DNA of 31,974 bases from a virus. Location of the stretch: IMG/VR virus record IMGVR_UViG_3300028857_000250, positions 1-31,974 of that record, one strand, 5' to 3'. A program made the position numbers and the translations under genes. The notes beneath the pieces are model-generated. The model had not been told where the DNA came from. It worked only from the letters and a program-made list of their open reading frames with translations, and did not search any database. Below, piece after piece: positions 1-9,351 of this stretch; the first letter of the stretch is position 1, and the number at the start of each line of letters is the position of its first letter.

Positions 1-2595
1 ATAAGTAGTCACACCATTGGTTCCGGCAGGGCCTTGTATACCTTGATTACCCGTAGCTCCCGTTGCACCATCGGCACCCTTGATTAGTGACCACGAGTAA
101 TCACCCGGGGTGGTTGATTCGGTGGCCGTGGACTTGTTATAGGCCAGTCCAATGTAGAGCTTGCCCGTTGGGTCATCAGACAGACCTGCACCGGCAACTG
201 TGTCAGCGTACTTTATCCAAGTATAGAGAGTTGCACCCGTTGCGCCCGCTATGCAAGTACCATTTTCTGATGGAGTATAACTGGTAGTTCCATCCGTGAG
301 GATTACCTTAGTTCGACTCCACATAAACTTTCCTTCACTCCAAACGGGGGCCAAGGTCGACCATTCTCCGCCTGAAAGTGCAGTTTTTGAAATTGACAGA
401 TAAAATTCAACATCAGCAGTTGCTACGGTTTTGTCAACGACCTCTTCAATGTTTTTTCCAGAAGATTGAAACTTAAAATTCCCTTGTATGACGCCATTAA
501 GAAGATCAATAAACGTATTCCCGTCCGCAGATATAAATTTGTTTGCTCTAACTCGTCCTGGTGTTATTTCGCTGTATCCGTAGAAAGGAACAAGGTCGCC
601 CCTGGTACCGTCTATCTCGCTGTTTAGAATGCCTACAAGCAAGTAGTAATACCCTGCAACTGATTCAATACCTTTTGCTGTTTCTGATAATTCATAGGTT
701 CCGGTACGCACCGTTTTTGAAACCTTTGCATAGAAATAATATTTCTTGCTACCATCATCCAAGACTGGCGAAACATAGGCCGACATGTCCCAAAACTTGT
801 ACTCAGATACCGAGTGAGTTGGGGATATCGTTGTAATGCCAAGCGTCATGTGTTGAATGATGCCGGCAGGGATACTGAGTTGCTTGGTTGACTCAGAGTA
901 AGCGATGAAGTCATCTACTTGTACCGGGTTGGTCTTGTTATTGACATAATAGAACTGCAACGACTCATCACCCAGGAGAATGGCCATTGTCTGAACGGCC
1001 ACCGGATTGATGGCGCTCCCAAAACCCGCAAAGGCTTCGGAGAGCATTTCTATTGTCTGTTGTGATGCCTTAAGTCCCCGTTTGGCATATTTAGCGACGG
1101 CCTTTGTCAGACGCTCAATTGTCTGTTCTTGCGTCGTGACCGAATTAATGACGGACGAAAACGATTTTGCCGAGACATTGTTGGCAATCTCAATAACCGG
1201 TGACTTAGGCTTGTTTACATAATCCTTGACGCTGATGATGCGTATGGCCACCGGCGTGGTCAGGAACTGATCATCATGAAACAGCACGAAGTACCCCACA
1301 TTCAAAAACCCACCAATGGCAAGCCAGTTGCGTTTGGCGTATAGCTCGTCGAGTGTCCACTTATAGGTGAACTGTGGGAGTAGGCGCGAGTCAAGGTACT
1401 CAACGGATTTATTCAGAGCTTTTGTTTCAGCCTGTGAGACGTAAGAAGTAGGCAAGGTGATATGAAACACCGCGTATTGATCACCCACGCCAGGTACCAA
1501 TGGCGCCTGTGGAAAATTGACTCCGTTATCCGTTGTTGGCACAATAGCAAAGCGACGCAGCGCGTGATCGTAGGCAACGTCAAACTCTTTTCCGGACAGA
1601 TCACCCGTCTGAAAGATGATGGTCATTGTCTCACCTGGCATCACAACTTGTGAAAAGTCGAGCCCAGACGGGATGGAACTATCAATGATGTCATATAGAC
1701 TTTTTGTGTCGTCAACTGCAACCACACCGCTTACGGTTCCTGTCCAGGAAGGCTTAATCTCGCTTACATCAAGAGAGTCATCAACCACATCACCCGTTCG
1801 GTCAAGACGCTCAACGTACGAGCCCGAAGCATCGGTGATGTAAGTTTTCCCATTGTAAGCAATCTCGGTTGAACGGGGTAATAGTAGTGTTGTATTGCCA
1901 TATACACCGGCATTTATATTTTCGGATCCACCCTGAATGTAAACCCTATTGATGACCTTTGAATCATCATACTGTGTGCGCTGAAGACCTGACAAGATAC
2001 CGTTATCGTAACCGTACGAAAGGTCGATAGGTGATTCTTTTAGTTTTTCGATCGGTCCAATAGATAGGGTCTTGTTCTCAAAATCGTACTCAGTCTTGAA
2101 GGCATCAATGATCTTTGTGAGTGCTGCGTCACAATACTCGTGGTTAAAGTCAAGGGTAACGGGTTCGGCCGTGATGCATTCGCCCAATGTCCACCCTTTA
2201 TCCGCATCATTGAGGTTGAGATTATTTACAATCAACCGGCCAAACTCCTCGGGTGTGGCTGTCAGGGAAAACTTCAACCGATACGGTCCCTCTGGAGTTG
2301 TACCGTTCATGGTAAAGAACTTGAACTTAACCGTTGATGCCTTTCGATAGGCACCATACATAACGAGGGTATAGTCGTATGACCTCGAGTGTATCTTGGT
2401 GAAGTTTTCCGGATTAAAAAGGTAGTATTTCTCAGCACGAAACTCGCACCAACTTCCAAGTGGCAGCTCTACGAACTCGGATGAAGAGAAATACAAAGTC
2501 AAAACATTTTCCCCCATGATCTCTTTAAGCCTGTAACTCTTGTCGTCTACAGGGATATCAAGGAGTAGTGCGTTATTCTTGTTGTAGAGCTGCAT
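1..2595 (-). CDS. Tail tip / tail-associated protein with collagen-like repeats (3' end outside window)
   Basis: The frame is open from the ATG at 2595 to the left edge (865 codons, no stop; I checked every codon), so the C-terminus is missing. The N-terminus (MQLYNKNNALLLDIPVDD) and the first ~500 residues look like the phage tail endopeptidase/Tal-type proteins that follow the distal tail protein in siphoviruses. Around residues 480-520 is a helical stretch, and at the edge a run of Gly-X-Y triplets (GADGATGATG, then GIQGPAGTNG) that resembles collagen-like fibre segments of receptor-binding proteins. It starts 20 bp downstream of the distal tail gene and is the last visible gene of the tail operon. 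Inferred role: baseplate hub and start of the fibre. No DGR variable repeat is visible in this part. Confidence 0.82.
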   Translation of the reverse strand, partial: MQLYNKNNALLLDIPVDDKSYRLKEIMGENVLTLYFSSSEFVELPLGSWCEFRAEKYYLFNPENFTKIHSRSYDYTLVMYGAYRKASTVKFKFFTMNGTTPEGPYRLKFSLTATPEEFGRLIVNNLNLNDADKGWTLGECITAEPVTLDFNHEYCDAALTKIIDAFKTEYDFENKTLSIGPIEKLKESPIDLSYGYDNGILSGLQRTQYDDSKVINRVYIQGGSENINAGVYGNTTLLLPRSTEIAYNGKTYITDASGSYVERLDRTGDVVDDSLDVSEIKPSWTGTVSGVVAVDDTKSLYDIIDSSIPSGLDFSQVVMPGETMTIIFQTGDLSGKEFDVAYDHALRRFAIVPTTDNGVNFPQAPLVPGVGDQYAVFHITLPTSYVSQAETKALNKSVEYLDSRLLPQFTYKWTLDELYAKRNWLAIGGFLNVGYFVLFHDDQFLTTPVAIRIISVKDYVNKPKSPVIEIANNVSAKSFSSVINSVTTQEQTIERLTKAVAKYAKRGLKASQQTIEMLSEAFAGFGSAINPVAVQTMAILLGDESLQFYYVNNKTNPVQVDDFIAYSESTKQLSIPAGIIQHMTLGITTISPTHSVSEYKFWDMSAYVSPVLDDGSKKYYFYAKVSKTVRTGTYELSETAKGIESVAGYYYLLVGILNSEIDGTRGDLVPFYGYSEITPGRVRANKFISADGNTFIDLLNGVIQGNFKFQSSGKNIEEVVDKTVATADVEFYLSISKTALSGGEWSTLAPVWSEGKFMWSRTKVILTDGTTSYTPSENGTCIAGATGATLYTWIKYADTVAGAGLSDDPTGKLYIGLAYNKSTATESTTPGDYSWSLIKGADGATGATGNQGIQGPAGTNGVTTY

Positions 2596-2615
2596 AAACG
2601 GTACTTAAATGGCAA

Positions 2616-3476
2616 TTAAATGGTTTTAAAAACAAGCGAAAAGGATACGTGAATACCGCTACTAAAAGCCTTGTATTTCTTAAAATCGGTCATCTGTGAG
2701 TAGTAGGCTATAAGCGTCCTACTGCCCGCATAACCTATCGTTACAGCACCGGCCGTTGCCTGATTAAACAGAGCGCTGTAATTGTCATAGAATACTTCGC
2801 GCGATGGCGCCATCATTGTACAATCGATTGTGATCTCACGACTTTTCTTTTTGGGTGCAAAAGCGGTATCGACGAGCAACCCCGTGCGCCGCTCACTGGT
2901 AAATGAAATGCCGCTCTTGACTGAGGCACCACGTAAGGCCGTATCATAAAAGCGTGATACGACAAGACCGAAAGCTGACAGATCATGGCCGTTTAGTGTA
3001 ATGTGCGATAGAGTGGCTCTTGGGTTTGTAGGCAGCATTTCAGCACCAATGAGCTGTAACGGCTCATCCATCGAATAATCAAGCGTGATGAAGCCGCATT
3101 TGCGCCCCTGTGATAGGATGCCGTGGCGGTGCTCATACTGTGAATTTCCAAGGTACCTAAGCGTAAAAGTTTTGTCCAGGTCACGCAAGTACATTTGTCT
3201 AAGACCTGACATCTCGTGCATGGCTATAAAAGTATCCAGGCGTTGCAGGTAGGCGCTGCCGTCATCAGCTTTTAGGTAGTAGCTCATCGTTACTTTCTTA
3301 TCATTGAAGAAAGCCTCCGAGAGGTCAACATCCAACCCGTCACGCTCAAACCAGTCCACTTGTGGTGGATCCTTGCGTGCAGGAAAGCTAAGCAAGTCTA
3401 GATCAGACTCACGAAGGACCATCGCCCCTATGGATGCAATGTCTACAGTGTCAATTATGCAGCTTCCTATACTCAT
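2616..3476 (-). CDS. Distal tail protein (Dit-like)
   Basis: A 286-residue protein directly after the tape measure gene and before the tail-tip gene, the usual place of the siphovirus distal tail protein that links the tail tube to the tip. The N-terminus (MSIGSCIIDTVDIASIGAMV) and the phrase HITLNGHDLSAFGLVVSRFYD near the middle fit the two-domain beta-rich plan of this family; I see no catalytic motif. Its ATG overlaps the TAA of the tape measure gene by one base (TAATG on the - strand, 3478-3474), which suggests translational coupling. The assignment rests on position and general appearance rather than on a diagnostic motif. Confidence 0.7.
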   Translation of the reverse strand: MSIGSCIIDTVDIASIGAMVLRESDLDLLSFPARKDPPQVDWFERDGLDVDLSEAFFNDKKVTMSYYLKADDGSAYLQRLDTFIAMHEMSGLRQMYLRDLDKTFTLRYLGNSQYEHRHGILSQGRKCGFITLDYSMDEPLQLIGAEMLPTNPRATLSHITLNGHDLSAFGLVVSRFYDTALRGASVKSGISFTSERRTGLLVDTAFAPKKKSREITIDCTMMAPSREVFYDNYSALFNQATAGAVTIGYAGSRTLIAYYSQMTDFKKYKAFSSGIHVSFSLVFKTI

Positions 3477-6400
3477 TATTTTACTTTTAATCCGCGAATT
3501 TTCATATCTTCAAATGAAGCGTTTAGCCCGTCAAGCTTGGCGGCCATATCCTCAAGGTAGCGGCAGTATTCAGTGTTTTCGGCTATCCGAACAAACAAGG
3601 CAAAGGCTGCTTGTTGTATTTCAAGCTCTTCGCGTTGCATGTTGCGGATATCGGCCACGGCTGTGCGTAGGGCAAGAGCATTACCCGTCAACTCAGTGAT
3701 TGACTCCTGTGATGCCGAAGAGTAGGCGCCTGCTGTACCGGTGCGTGTGGCCGTTGTTGCTGCAAAAAAATCCCATCCTTGTTGCTTACCTGCATCTTTG
3801 GCATCACCCATCATCTGGTTGTACAGGTCAAGGCGACCACGATAGATTTTGTCAAACCACATCATATCGTCGACAATGGACTGGTCACCACCAACGCCGA
3901 AACTAGCTTTAAAGCGCTCACCAAGACTGTCGAAGATGTCTCCAAAGGCAGCCACAAAAACCAGTTGGGCGATGATATCCTCAATCGTGGATGTTATCTT
4001 ATCGTGAAAGCTGTCGACAGCATCGTAGATATTGCCGTTTCTAAAGGCTTCAACGAGCGAGTCGGATAGCTGCTTACCAATGTCACCTGAAAGAGCCGTG
4101 AGGGTCTCTTCCATCTGCTTTTGTGCTTCAAGGGCAGCCGATTGTATCTCTTTCCAATTGTCAACGAGCTTTCTTGTTGATTCGTCAAGTTTTGAGTAGT
4201 CGTCAACGATTTTTGGATTGAGGGCGTAAGTCTTTTCGTCAAATATCTGTCCGTACTTTTTGGACAGTGATTCAAAAACAGGTACCGTTTTCTTTGTCAA
4301 TGCACCAACACCGGCGCCAATCAGACCACCTATCAGACCACCAACGAGTGTACCAACAACAGGTATCACAGACCCTACGGCGGCTCCCACGGCAGCACCG
4401 GCACCGGCGCCGGTGGCAATATTTTTGCCCGATACCACCTTGGTAGTACCTACTTGTACCTGACCACCTTCAAGACCCACGGCAGCCTCATTGAGCAATC
4501 CCATGGCCGTGGTGTATTGCTTCATTGAGGCAACAGCCTTGGCGTATGGATTCTCAACGTCGAACATATTACGCTGCTGGTAGGCCTCGCTAGCGATCTT
4601 AGCCATGCGCGCTGCATGCTCGGACTCATAGATGGCATCGGTCCACTTGTCCTGTTCCTCTTTGTTGGCCGCCGTCTGATCGGCAATCATGGAATAGAGC
4701 GTTGACATACCACTGATACCGGCATTGATCACATCGATGGTCGTAGCATCTTTCTTAAACGATGTAAGGATATCATCAGCGCTCGAAGCAACACCCGACA
4801 GCATACCACCAATCTCACCGATCGTGCCACCTGACTTGGAAAGTGATTGACCAAGTTTTGATATGGATTGAGCCAGGGAAGCAATTTCCTCGAGCTTGCT
4901 TGTCTGAAGATCATCGAGTGTAGTGTTAAATTCCTCCAGTGCTATCTCGGCTAACTTAATATCTTGTTTCAATTCCGGGGTGGGCGTGGCTGCATATTCT
5001 TGTCGAAGCGACTCAACGCGCTTAGCTGCAGCATCGCGCTGGATCGTTACAAGATCAGCCTGGCGGTCGGCAGCAAAAAAGTATTTCTTGTCTGTGAGTT
5101 CCATCTCACGACGGGCGACCTCTTCCTCAAAATCAATAGTTTTTAGGCGTTGATCACGACGTGAACGCTCGACCTCTTTCGTGCGTGATAGACCCAGACG
5201 ATTGAGCTGATCCTCTGTTGCCCCTTCCTCAGTTGCCTTAAGGATGATATCGTCGTAATAGGCATTGATGGCGTCGATATTCTTATCCAGTTCCCCTTTG
5301 AATGCCGCATCCACATTGCGCATGATATCGGTCAACGCCCTATCGGCCGCCTCATTGATGGTGGTTGTTTTGGCTGTGTATTGCTCTAATGAAGCATCAC
5401 CAAGTTCTTTATTTTTTGTGCGCTGCTCGGTAGCCGGCTTTCCGGTTGTCTTTTCAAGATCGGCAATAGAAAGTAGGTCTTTTTCAAGTTGGTTCTTTTG
5501 TTTCTCAAAATCAGCTTTGGCATCAGCAAGTCGGTTGGCGCGTCCTGTCTTGACGGCAGCGGCGCTCGCGGCCTCAATCTTTGAATCATAATCAATCGAC
5601 ATTTTGGAGAGTGTCTCCTGGGCCTTTGCTTGCTTTTCTGCCAACGTCTCCTCAGATTTGGTAGTTCCTTTGATGTCAAAGGTTTTTAGTTTTGATGTGG
5701 CTTGGTTATATTCATCAACAGCCTTTTTCCAAGCTCTTGATCCCTTCTGAGTGTCCGTCATCGCATCAATGCTTGCCTGAGCATTCTTTTGTACCTGTAA
5801 CCAATAGGCCTTCGTCCCTTTGACAATTGTTTCTGTTCCATCTTGCTGTGAATTGTCCAGCACTTTGTTCCATTTATCTATTTCCGATTGTAGGGTTTCT
5901 CGCTGATTGGACAATACCGTGTATGCAAACATTCGCTCTTTAGATAGCATGCCCATATCACCCATTACCAACAGTTCCTGATCATCCTTATTGAGCGAAT
6001 CAATCCAGTCAGTCATCTTCTGTTCAGCCTTGACGGCATTATCAGCCGCAATCTTTGCCCTGGCCGCTGATTTAATCTTCTGTATGTAACGATCGAGTGC
6101 TCCAGTATTATCCTCAATGAGATGCCCCTCAGAGTTGAGCATTGCGTTGTATCCCGGCATGATACCCTTTAGCTCAAGCAAGGCATCTCTGCGATCAACA
6201 GATTGTGCGTTTGAGTCTTTGAGCACACGCTCAAGAGACTGCACATGCGTAACCTGTTCTTGAATGTTCTTTTGAGCTTCAGATGACACCTTTGTTTGCA
6301 TGTCCTGCAACGCTGTTGCCTCTTTCTGCTTTTTGTTCCACTCTGAATAAGCCATCACCGCCAGTCCAACGGCGGCAATAATAGCCCCGATACCCGAAGC

Positions 6401-7606
6401 AATCAATGTCTTTGATAATACGGTAGAGATACCCAGTTGAGTGTTTAGGTAGGTTACTGCAGAGGAATAGGCCGCCGTTGCCTTTGCAACAATCTGTGTC
6501 TGGAAAGCGCCTTGTCTATTGACCAGATTATTCGCCTCCTGTAAACCAATTGTGATGGCAATCATCGACTGAAGACGAGCCTGTATCTTATCCATCTCCT
6601 CGGATTTCCCGTTGATGAGTCCCATCACACCAACTCCGGCAGTCAAGGCCCCTGAAAGTCCTGTTACACCCTGTACAAGTCCCTGAACCTTGCTATTATC
6701 TTGTCCGCCGAACTTTACGGCGGCAGACTCAGCGGCAAGCCTTTTATACAAATCTTCAAGTTTCCGATATTCATCCGTATTTCCCTTTCCTTCAAGACGT
6801 AGCTTGATCATCTTATCACGAAGGCCTTCCATCTGTTCGGTCAGGCGGCGTGAGGATATCTGTAGCTCATCCTGCTTAATTTTCATTCGGTCAAGATCAA
6901 CCACAGCACCCGCATATTGCTTTCGAGCGACTTCTATCTCCTGACCCAATGCATTTTTCTGTTTACCGGGAGCCATGTCCTTGTACGCATTCTCCATCGA
7001 GGTAATGTCGGTCTTAAGGTTTCTAACCTCATCTGCCTGTTGCTTGACGGCTTTACGAGCCTGGTCATACTGATCTTTAGTAGTCATTCCAAGCCCGGAT
7101 AACTGAGCGAATGTTTCTTGAGCTTGCTCACCGGTGGCGCCAAGTGCATCAGAGAGGACCCTTTGGTCTTCTTTCATTGATTCCATGGCAGGTGAACCAC
7201 CACGGCCGGCATCATTCATTTTCTTGATGGCCACCTCGACTGTTTGGTATTGTTGAACCATCGAACCAACTACGGCATTGATTTTTTCGACATCCACACG
7301 CATGGCTACCAACTCACCACGCGTCTCATCGATCATCTGACGCAGGTTTCCGATGCGCTGCATGGTGGCATCCACTTGCGTGGCATCGATGGAGGAGACC
7401 GTATTTTTACCCGATGTGCGCTTTTCGAGATCATCAAGTGACTTATTGAGTTTAGCTAGCACCGTAAGTTGACGCTGAACCTGAGCCTCGAGTTCACGCG
7501 TAGCTTTGCTCGATGCATCACCGATGCCACTTACGCCCTTGGAAGCCTTGTCGGCCTCCTCACTGACGTTCTGACGCAAATTGATATCTATCTCAACGGG
7601 TTCCAT
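3476..7606 (-). CDS. Tape measure protein
   Basis: The largest protein of the window (1376 residues). It sets tail length and is threaded inside the tail tube. It is rich in Ala, Lys, Glu and Gln with long predicted coiled coils (about residues 1-330 and 650-1000). A hydrophobic segment lies near residues 395-422 (ending in AAVGLAVMAYSEW) and a Gly/Ala-rich hydrophobic stretch near 1058-1108 (repeats of GGLIGG and GAAVG), typical of the membrane-active part of tape measure proteins. It follows the frameshifted tail chaperone by one base and precedes the distal tail protein, the canonical siphovirus order. I see no peptidase motif. Confidence 0.92.
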   Translation of the reverse strand: MEPVEIDINLRQNVSEEADKASKGVSGIGDASSKATRELEAQVQRQLTVLAKLNKSLDDLEKRTSGKNTVSSIDATQVDATMQRIGNLRQMIDETRGELVAMRVDVEKINAVVGSMVQQYQTVEVAIKKMNDAGRGGSPAMESMKEDQRVLSDALGATGEQAQETFAQLSGLGMTTKDQYDQARKAVKQQADEVRNLKTDITSMENAYKDMAPGKQKNALGQEIEVARKQYAGAVVDLDRMKIKQDELQISSRRLTEQMEGLRDKMIKLRLEGKGNTDEYRKLEDLYKRLAAESAAVKFGGQDNSKVQGLVQGVTGLSGALTAGVGVMGLINGKSEEMDKIQARLQSMIAITIGLQEANNLVNRQGAFQTQIVAKATAAYSSAVTYLNTQLGISTVLSKTLIASGIGAIIAAVGLAVMAYSEWNKKQKEATALQDMQTKVSSEAQKNIQEQVTHVQSLERVLKDSNAQSVDRRDALLELKGIMPGYNAMLNSEGHLIEDNTGALDRYIQKIKSAARAKIAADNAVKAEQKMTDWIDSLNKDDQELLVMGDMGMLSKERMFAYTVLSNQRETLQSEIDKWNKVLDNSQQDGTETIVKGTKAYWLQVQKNAQASIDAMTDTQKGSRAWKKAVDEYNQATSKLKTFDIKGTTKSEETLAEKQAKAQETLSKMSIDYDSKIEAASAAAVKTGRANRLADAKADFEKQKNQLEKDLLSIADLEKTTGKPATEQRTKNKELGDASLEQYTAKTTTINEAADRALTDIMRNVDAAFKGELDKNIDAINAYYDDIILKATEEGATEDQLNRLGLSRTKEVERSRRDQRLKTIDFEEEVARREMELTDKKYFFAADRQADLVTIQRDAAAKRVESLRQEYAATPTPELKQDIKLAEIALEEFNTTLDDLQTSKLEEIASLAQSISKLGQSLSKSGGTIGEIGGMLSGVASSADDILTSFKKDATTIDVINAGISGMSTLYSMIADQTAANKEEQDKWTDAIYESEHAARMAKIASEAYQQRNMFDVENPYAKAVASMKQYTTAMGLLNEAAVGLEGGQVQVGTTKVVSGKNIATGAGAGAAVGAAVGSVIPVVGTLVGGLIGGLIGAGVGALTKKTVPVFESLSKKYGQIFDEKTYALNPKIVDDYSKLDESTRKLVDNWKEIQSAALEAQKQMEETLTALSGDIGKQLSDSLVEAFRNGNIYDAVDSFHDKITSTIEDIIAQLVFVAAFGDIFDSLGERFKASFGVGGDQSIVDDMMWFDKIYRGRLDLYNQMMGDAKDAGKQQGWDFFAATTATRTGTAGAYSSASQESITELTGNALALRTAVADIRNMQREELEIQQAAFALFVRIAENTEYCRYLEDMAAKLDGLNASFEDMKIRGLKVK

Positions 7607-7607
7607 T

Positions 7608-8278
7608 TTATCTTCCTAGTATTTTTCTTACTTCATCTGCCGTTTCGCATACAGGTACACGGCGTCCTTTTACGTGTTTGGGTGCATCAGCGGACTCCAT
7701 CAGTATGTTTAGCCATGAGGTGTCCCATAGGATTTGCTTGTGGGTGTATCCCCGCTTTTCTTTTATCTGTCCAATAATTCCCCAAGGGCTATGAAGGCCA
7801 TCCATGTAGCCTTTTAACTCCCCTGATCCGCTTGCCCCAGTGTCCTCGGACTGACCATCATCTGCGTCATCACCGAGAAGTATCTGGTAATAGTCAAAAA
7901 AAGCCGCTTCTGATTGCGAGACTCTATGTGCAGGAATATCTGCAGTATCACATCTACGGGCAGCTGTAGGATCATAGCGGTCAGTGGTCGTCTTAAAAGA
8001 CGTATGTGCCATCTTGAGTTGGCCACCGCAACGGCTATACATTCAGCTATGGGGCGTATGCTTTCACTAAGGAATGCGCGATCATCCAACATGATGGCAT
8101 CCTCGAGCTTGTTCTCGATGACGATTCTGGATATCTCCAGTATGGTGCCTGCGCGTAATGGCTTGATGGTGATCCGGTGTAGACCAAGCAGCCTGTAACG
8201 CACAGGGGCGTGAGGAATGTTGTACCGCACGCCCCTGTCTAGGATGGCATCAGTCGCCAATAAACGAGGGTCCTCCAT
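7608..8278 (-). CDS. Tail assembly chaperone, long form made by -1 frameshift (G/GT type)
   Basis: Two overlapping frames lie between the tail tube and the tape measure. The upstream frame starts at the ATG 8278 and ends at 7814 (154 residues). The downstream frame is open to a TAA at 7608-7610 and encodes an acidic, more protein-like tail, with no convincing start of its own. They overlap at T-TTT-TTG (7901-7895), in phase for a -1 slip; the join gives about 223 residues. Slip-made short and long chaperones at this exact place between tail tube and tape measure are well known in lambda and many siphoviruses; both forms coat the tape measure during tail assembly. The alternative is a homopolymer sequencing error in the seven-T run. 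Confidence 0.78.
7814..8278 (-). CDS. Tail assembly chaperone, short form (no frameshift)
   Basis: The product of the zero frame alone, 154 residues from ATG 8278, which lies one base after the tail tube stop codon. The shared N-terminal part (MEDPRLLATDAILDRGVRYN, then an Ile/Leu-rich helical region) is present in both forms. After the slippery site the zero frame continues for only about 26 codons (ITRYFSVMTQMMVSPRTLG) to its stop. In known systems the short form is the major product and the long form a minor one; the ratio here cannot be read from sequence. Confidence 0.7.
   Translation of the reverse strand: MEDPRLLATDAILDRGVRYNIPHAPVRYRLLGLHRITIKPLRAGTILEISRIVIENKLEDAIMLDDRAFLSESIRPIAECIAVAVANSRWHIRLLRRPLTAMILQLPVDVILQIFLHIESRNQKRLFLTITRYFSVMTQMMVSPRTLGQADQGS
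7895..7901 (-). promoter_or_regulatory. -1 ribosomal slippery heptamer T TTT TTG
   Basis: On the - strand the zero frame reads CTT TTT TTG ACT. After a one-base backward slip both tRNAs face TTT TTT and the next codon is GAC, entering the frame that runs to 7608. The pattern matches X XXY YYZ, as in the dnaX-type A AAA AAG signal. I did not identify a strong stimulatory stem downstream. Confidence 0.65.
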
Positions 8279-8279
8279 C

Positions 8280-8789
8280 TTACCAGACTAGGTCGCAATC
8301 CCACGTTGGAGACGCTTGCAGGCAGCGGAATTTGAAGGGGTTCTTTTGTACGCCGTCCACACCCATTCCGATGGAGGTGTTCACGTACCCCTTTGCATTG
8401 GGAACGATAATCTCACTGTCGTCACGAAGGGTGAACTTAATGGCTTTGTGCAATAGCAGCTTGCGCGCTGAGCGGTGGAACTTGATATCGTCACCGGTAA
8501 CGGCTGTGGCTCCACCAACAAGGTCTACCAATTCGGCACGTGTGGATTTGATGAATGAGCCTTTTGCAGAGAGACCCTTGCCGGTGATATCGAAATCCTC
8601 GGCCGTGTCATTTTCGTTTGAGAAGACTTCTTTTTCGTCCGGATCATCCTCGACAATCGAAAGCTCGTCGTCGCGTAAGGTGAGCGGTTGTGGTGCCCAT
8701 GTGGCGGTAGCAAGACCGGCGGCACTGGTGATAGGATCCGCAAAGGCAATTGACTTGATGCGGACTTTGGTAAGGATGTTTTCAGCCAT
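8280..8789 (-). CDS. Major tail tube protein
   Basis: A 169-residue protein immediately upstream of the frameshifted chaperone. The N-terminus (MAENILTKVRIKSIAFADP) and the repeated DITGKG / KGSFIKSTRAELVDLVGG stretches are like tail tube subunits of Bacteroidetes siphoviruses. The C-terminal part (NPFKFRCLQASPTWDCDLVW) is also typical in being a beta-strand segment near the end. It would polymerise into the tube through which DNA leaves the head. The function call relies on gene order (tube, chaperone, tape measure) plus overall resemblance. Confidence 0.78.
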   Translation of the reverse strand: MAENILTKVRIKSIAFADPITSAAGLATATWAPQPLTLRDDELSIVEDDPDEKEVFSNENDTAEDFDITGKGLSAKGSFIKSTRAELVDLVGGATAVTGDDIKFHRSARKLLLHKAIKFTLRDDSEIIVPNAKGYVNTSIGMGVDGVQKNPFKFRCLQASPTWDCDLVW

Positions 8790-8790
8790 T

Positions 8791-9351
8791 TTATTGGGGT
8801 TTAAATAGTGTTATAATGCGTTTTAAATAGGTAATAAATGGTGTACGATAAAGAATCAACAGGCCAACTAAAACAAGAATGATCAAAATGATAAGCGTGG
8901 GACCAGCCGAAGGTGGCTTTTTTACAATCTTGCTCTTTGTGGTCTCTTTTCTTGTCACCTGTAAAGCTGAGGAGCTGGATGCGGATTTACTTATGGTCTG
9001 TTTTAGATCATCAACTCTTAAGGATACGGCTCCCACATTGATTGCCTTTACTTTTATCTTTTCGGTTTGTAAGATCCTTACCGGGTACTGACGACCAGTC
9101 GAGTCGGGAACAGATAGGGTGACATCAAGCGATTGAATAATTTCAGCCTCGTTAGATGTCGAGTCACGCACGGTGGTCATCTCTTTGTGCTGTGTGCTGA
9201 CGTCTTTAGAGATGGAATCGGTGTTGGTTACAAGAGCAGCTTGTACATCTGTGTGAGTCTTGATGTTTTGCTTTGTAGTTCCACATGAGAACAGCAAGAT
9301 GCTAAGCGTCAGAATGAAGATCAGCCTTAATCTGAGCAACGATTTTTTCAT
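8791..9351 (-). CDS. Unimolecular spanin-like lipoprotein
   Basis: A 186-residue protein starting at MKKSLLRLRLIFIL. It has a type II (lipoprotein) signal with the lipobox-like LLFSC followed by GTT, a long Ser/Thr/Lys-rich periplasmic stretch, and a C-terminal transmembrane segment (TLIILIILVLVGLLILYR, about residues 150-170) with a short basic tail. A lipid anchor at one end and a membrane helix at the other is the layout of u-spanins such as T1 gp11, which bridge and fuse inner and outer membranes in the last step of lysis. It follows the holin-like gene and amidase gene, completing a lysis cassette. The first 50 bp overlap the end of the holin-like frame. Start chosen over the upstream MQII start because a Lys-Lys signal peptide begins here. 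Confidence 0.7.
   Translation of the reverse strand: MKKSLLRLRLIFILTLSILLFSCGTTKQNIKTHTDVQAALVTNTDSISKDVSTQHKEMTTVRDSTSNEAEIIQSLDVTLSVPDSTGRQYPVRILQTEKIKVKAINVGAVSLRVDDLKQTISKSASSSSALQVTRKETTKSKIVKKPPSAGPTLIILIILVLVGLLILYRTPFITYLKRIITLFKPQ

Noticed and set aside
7608-8042. The 144-residue frame as an independent gene with its own start at 8042
   Set aside because: The region before the slip reads as a shadow of the chaperone zero frame and no initiation signal is seen; frameshift fusion is simpler.
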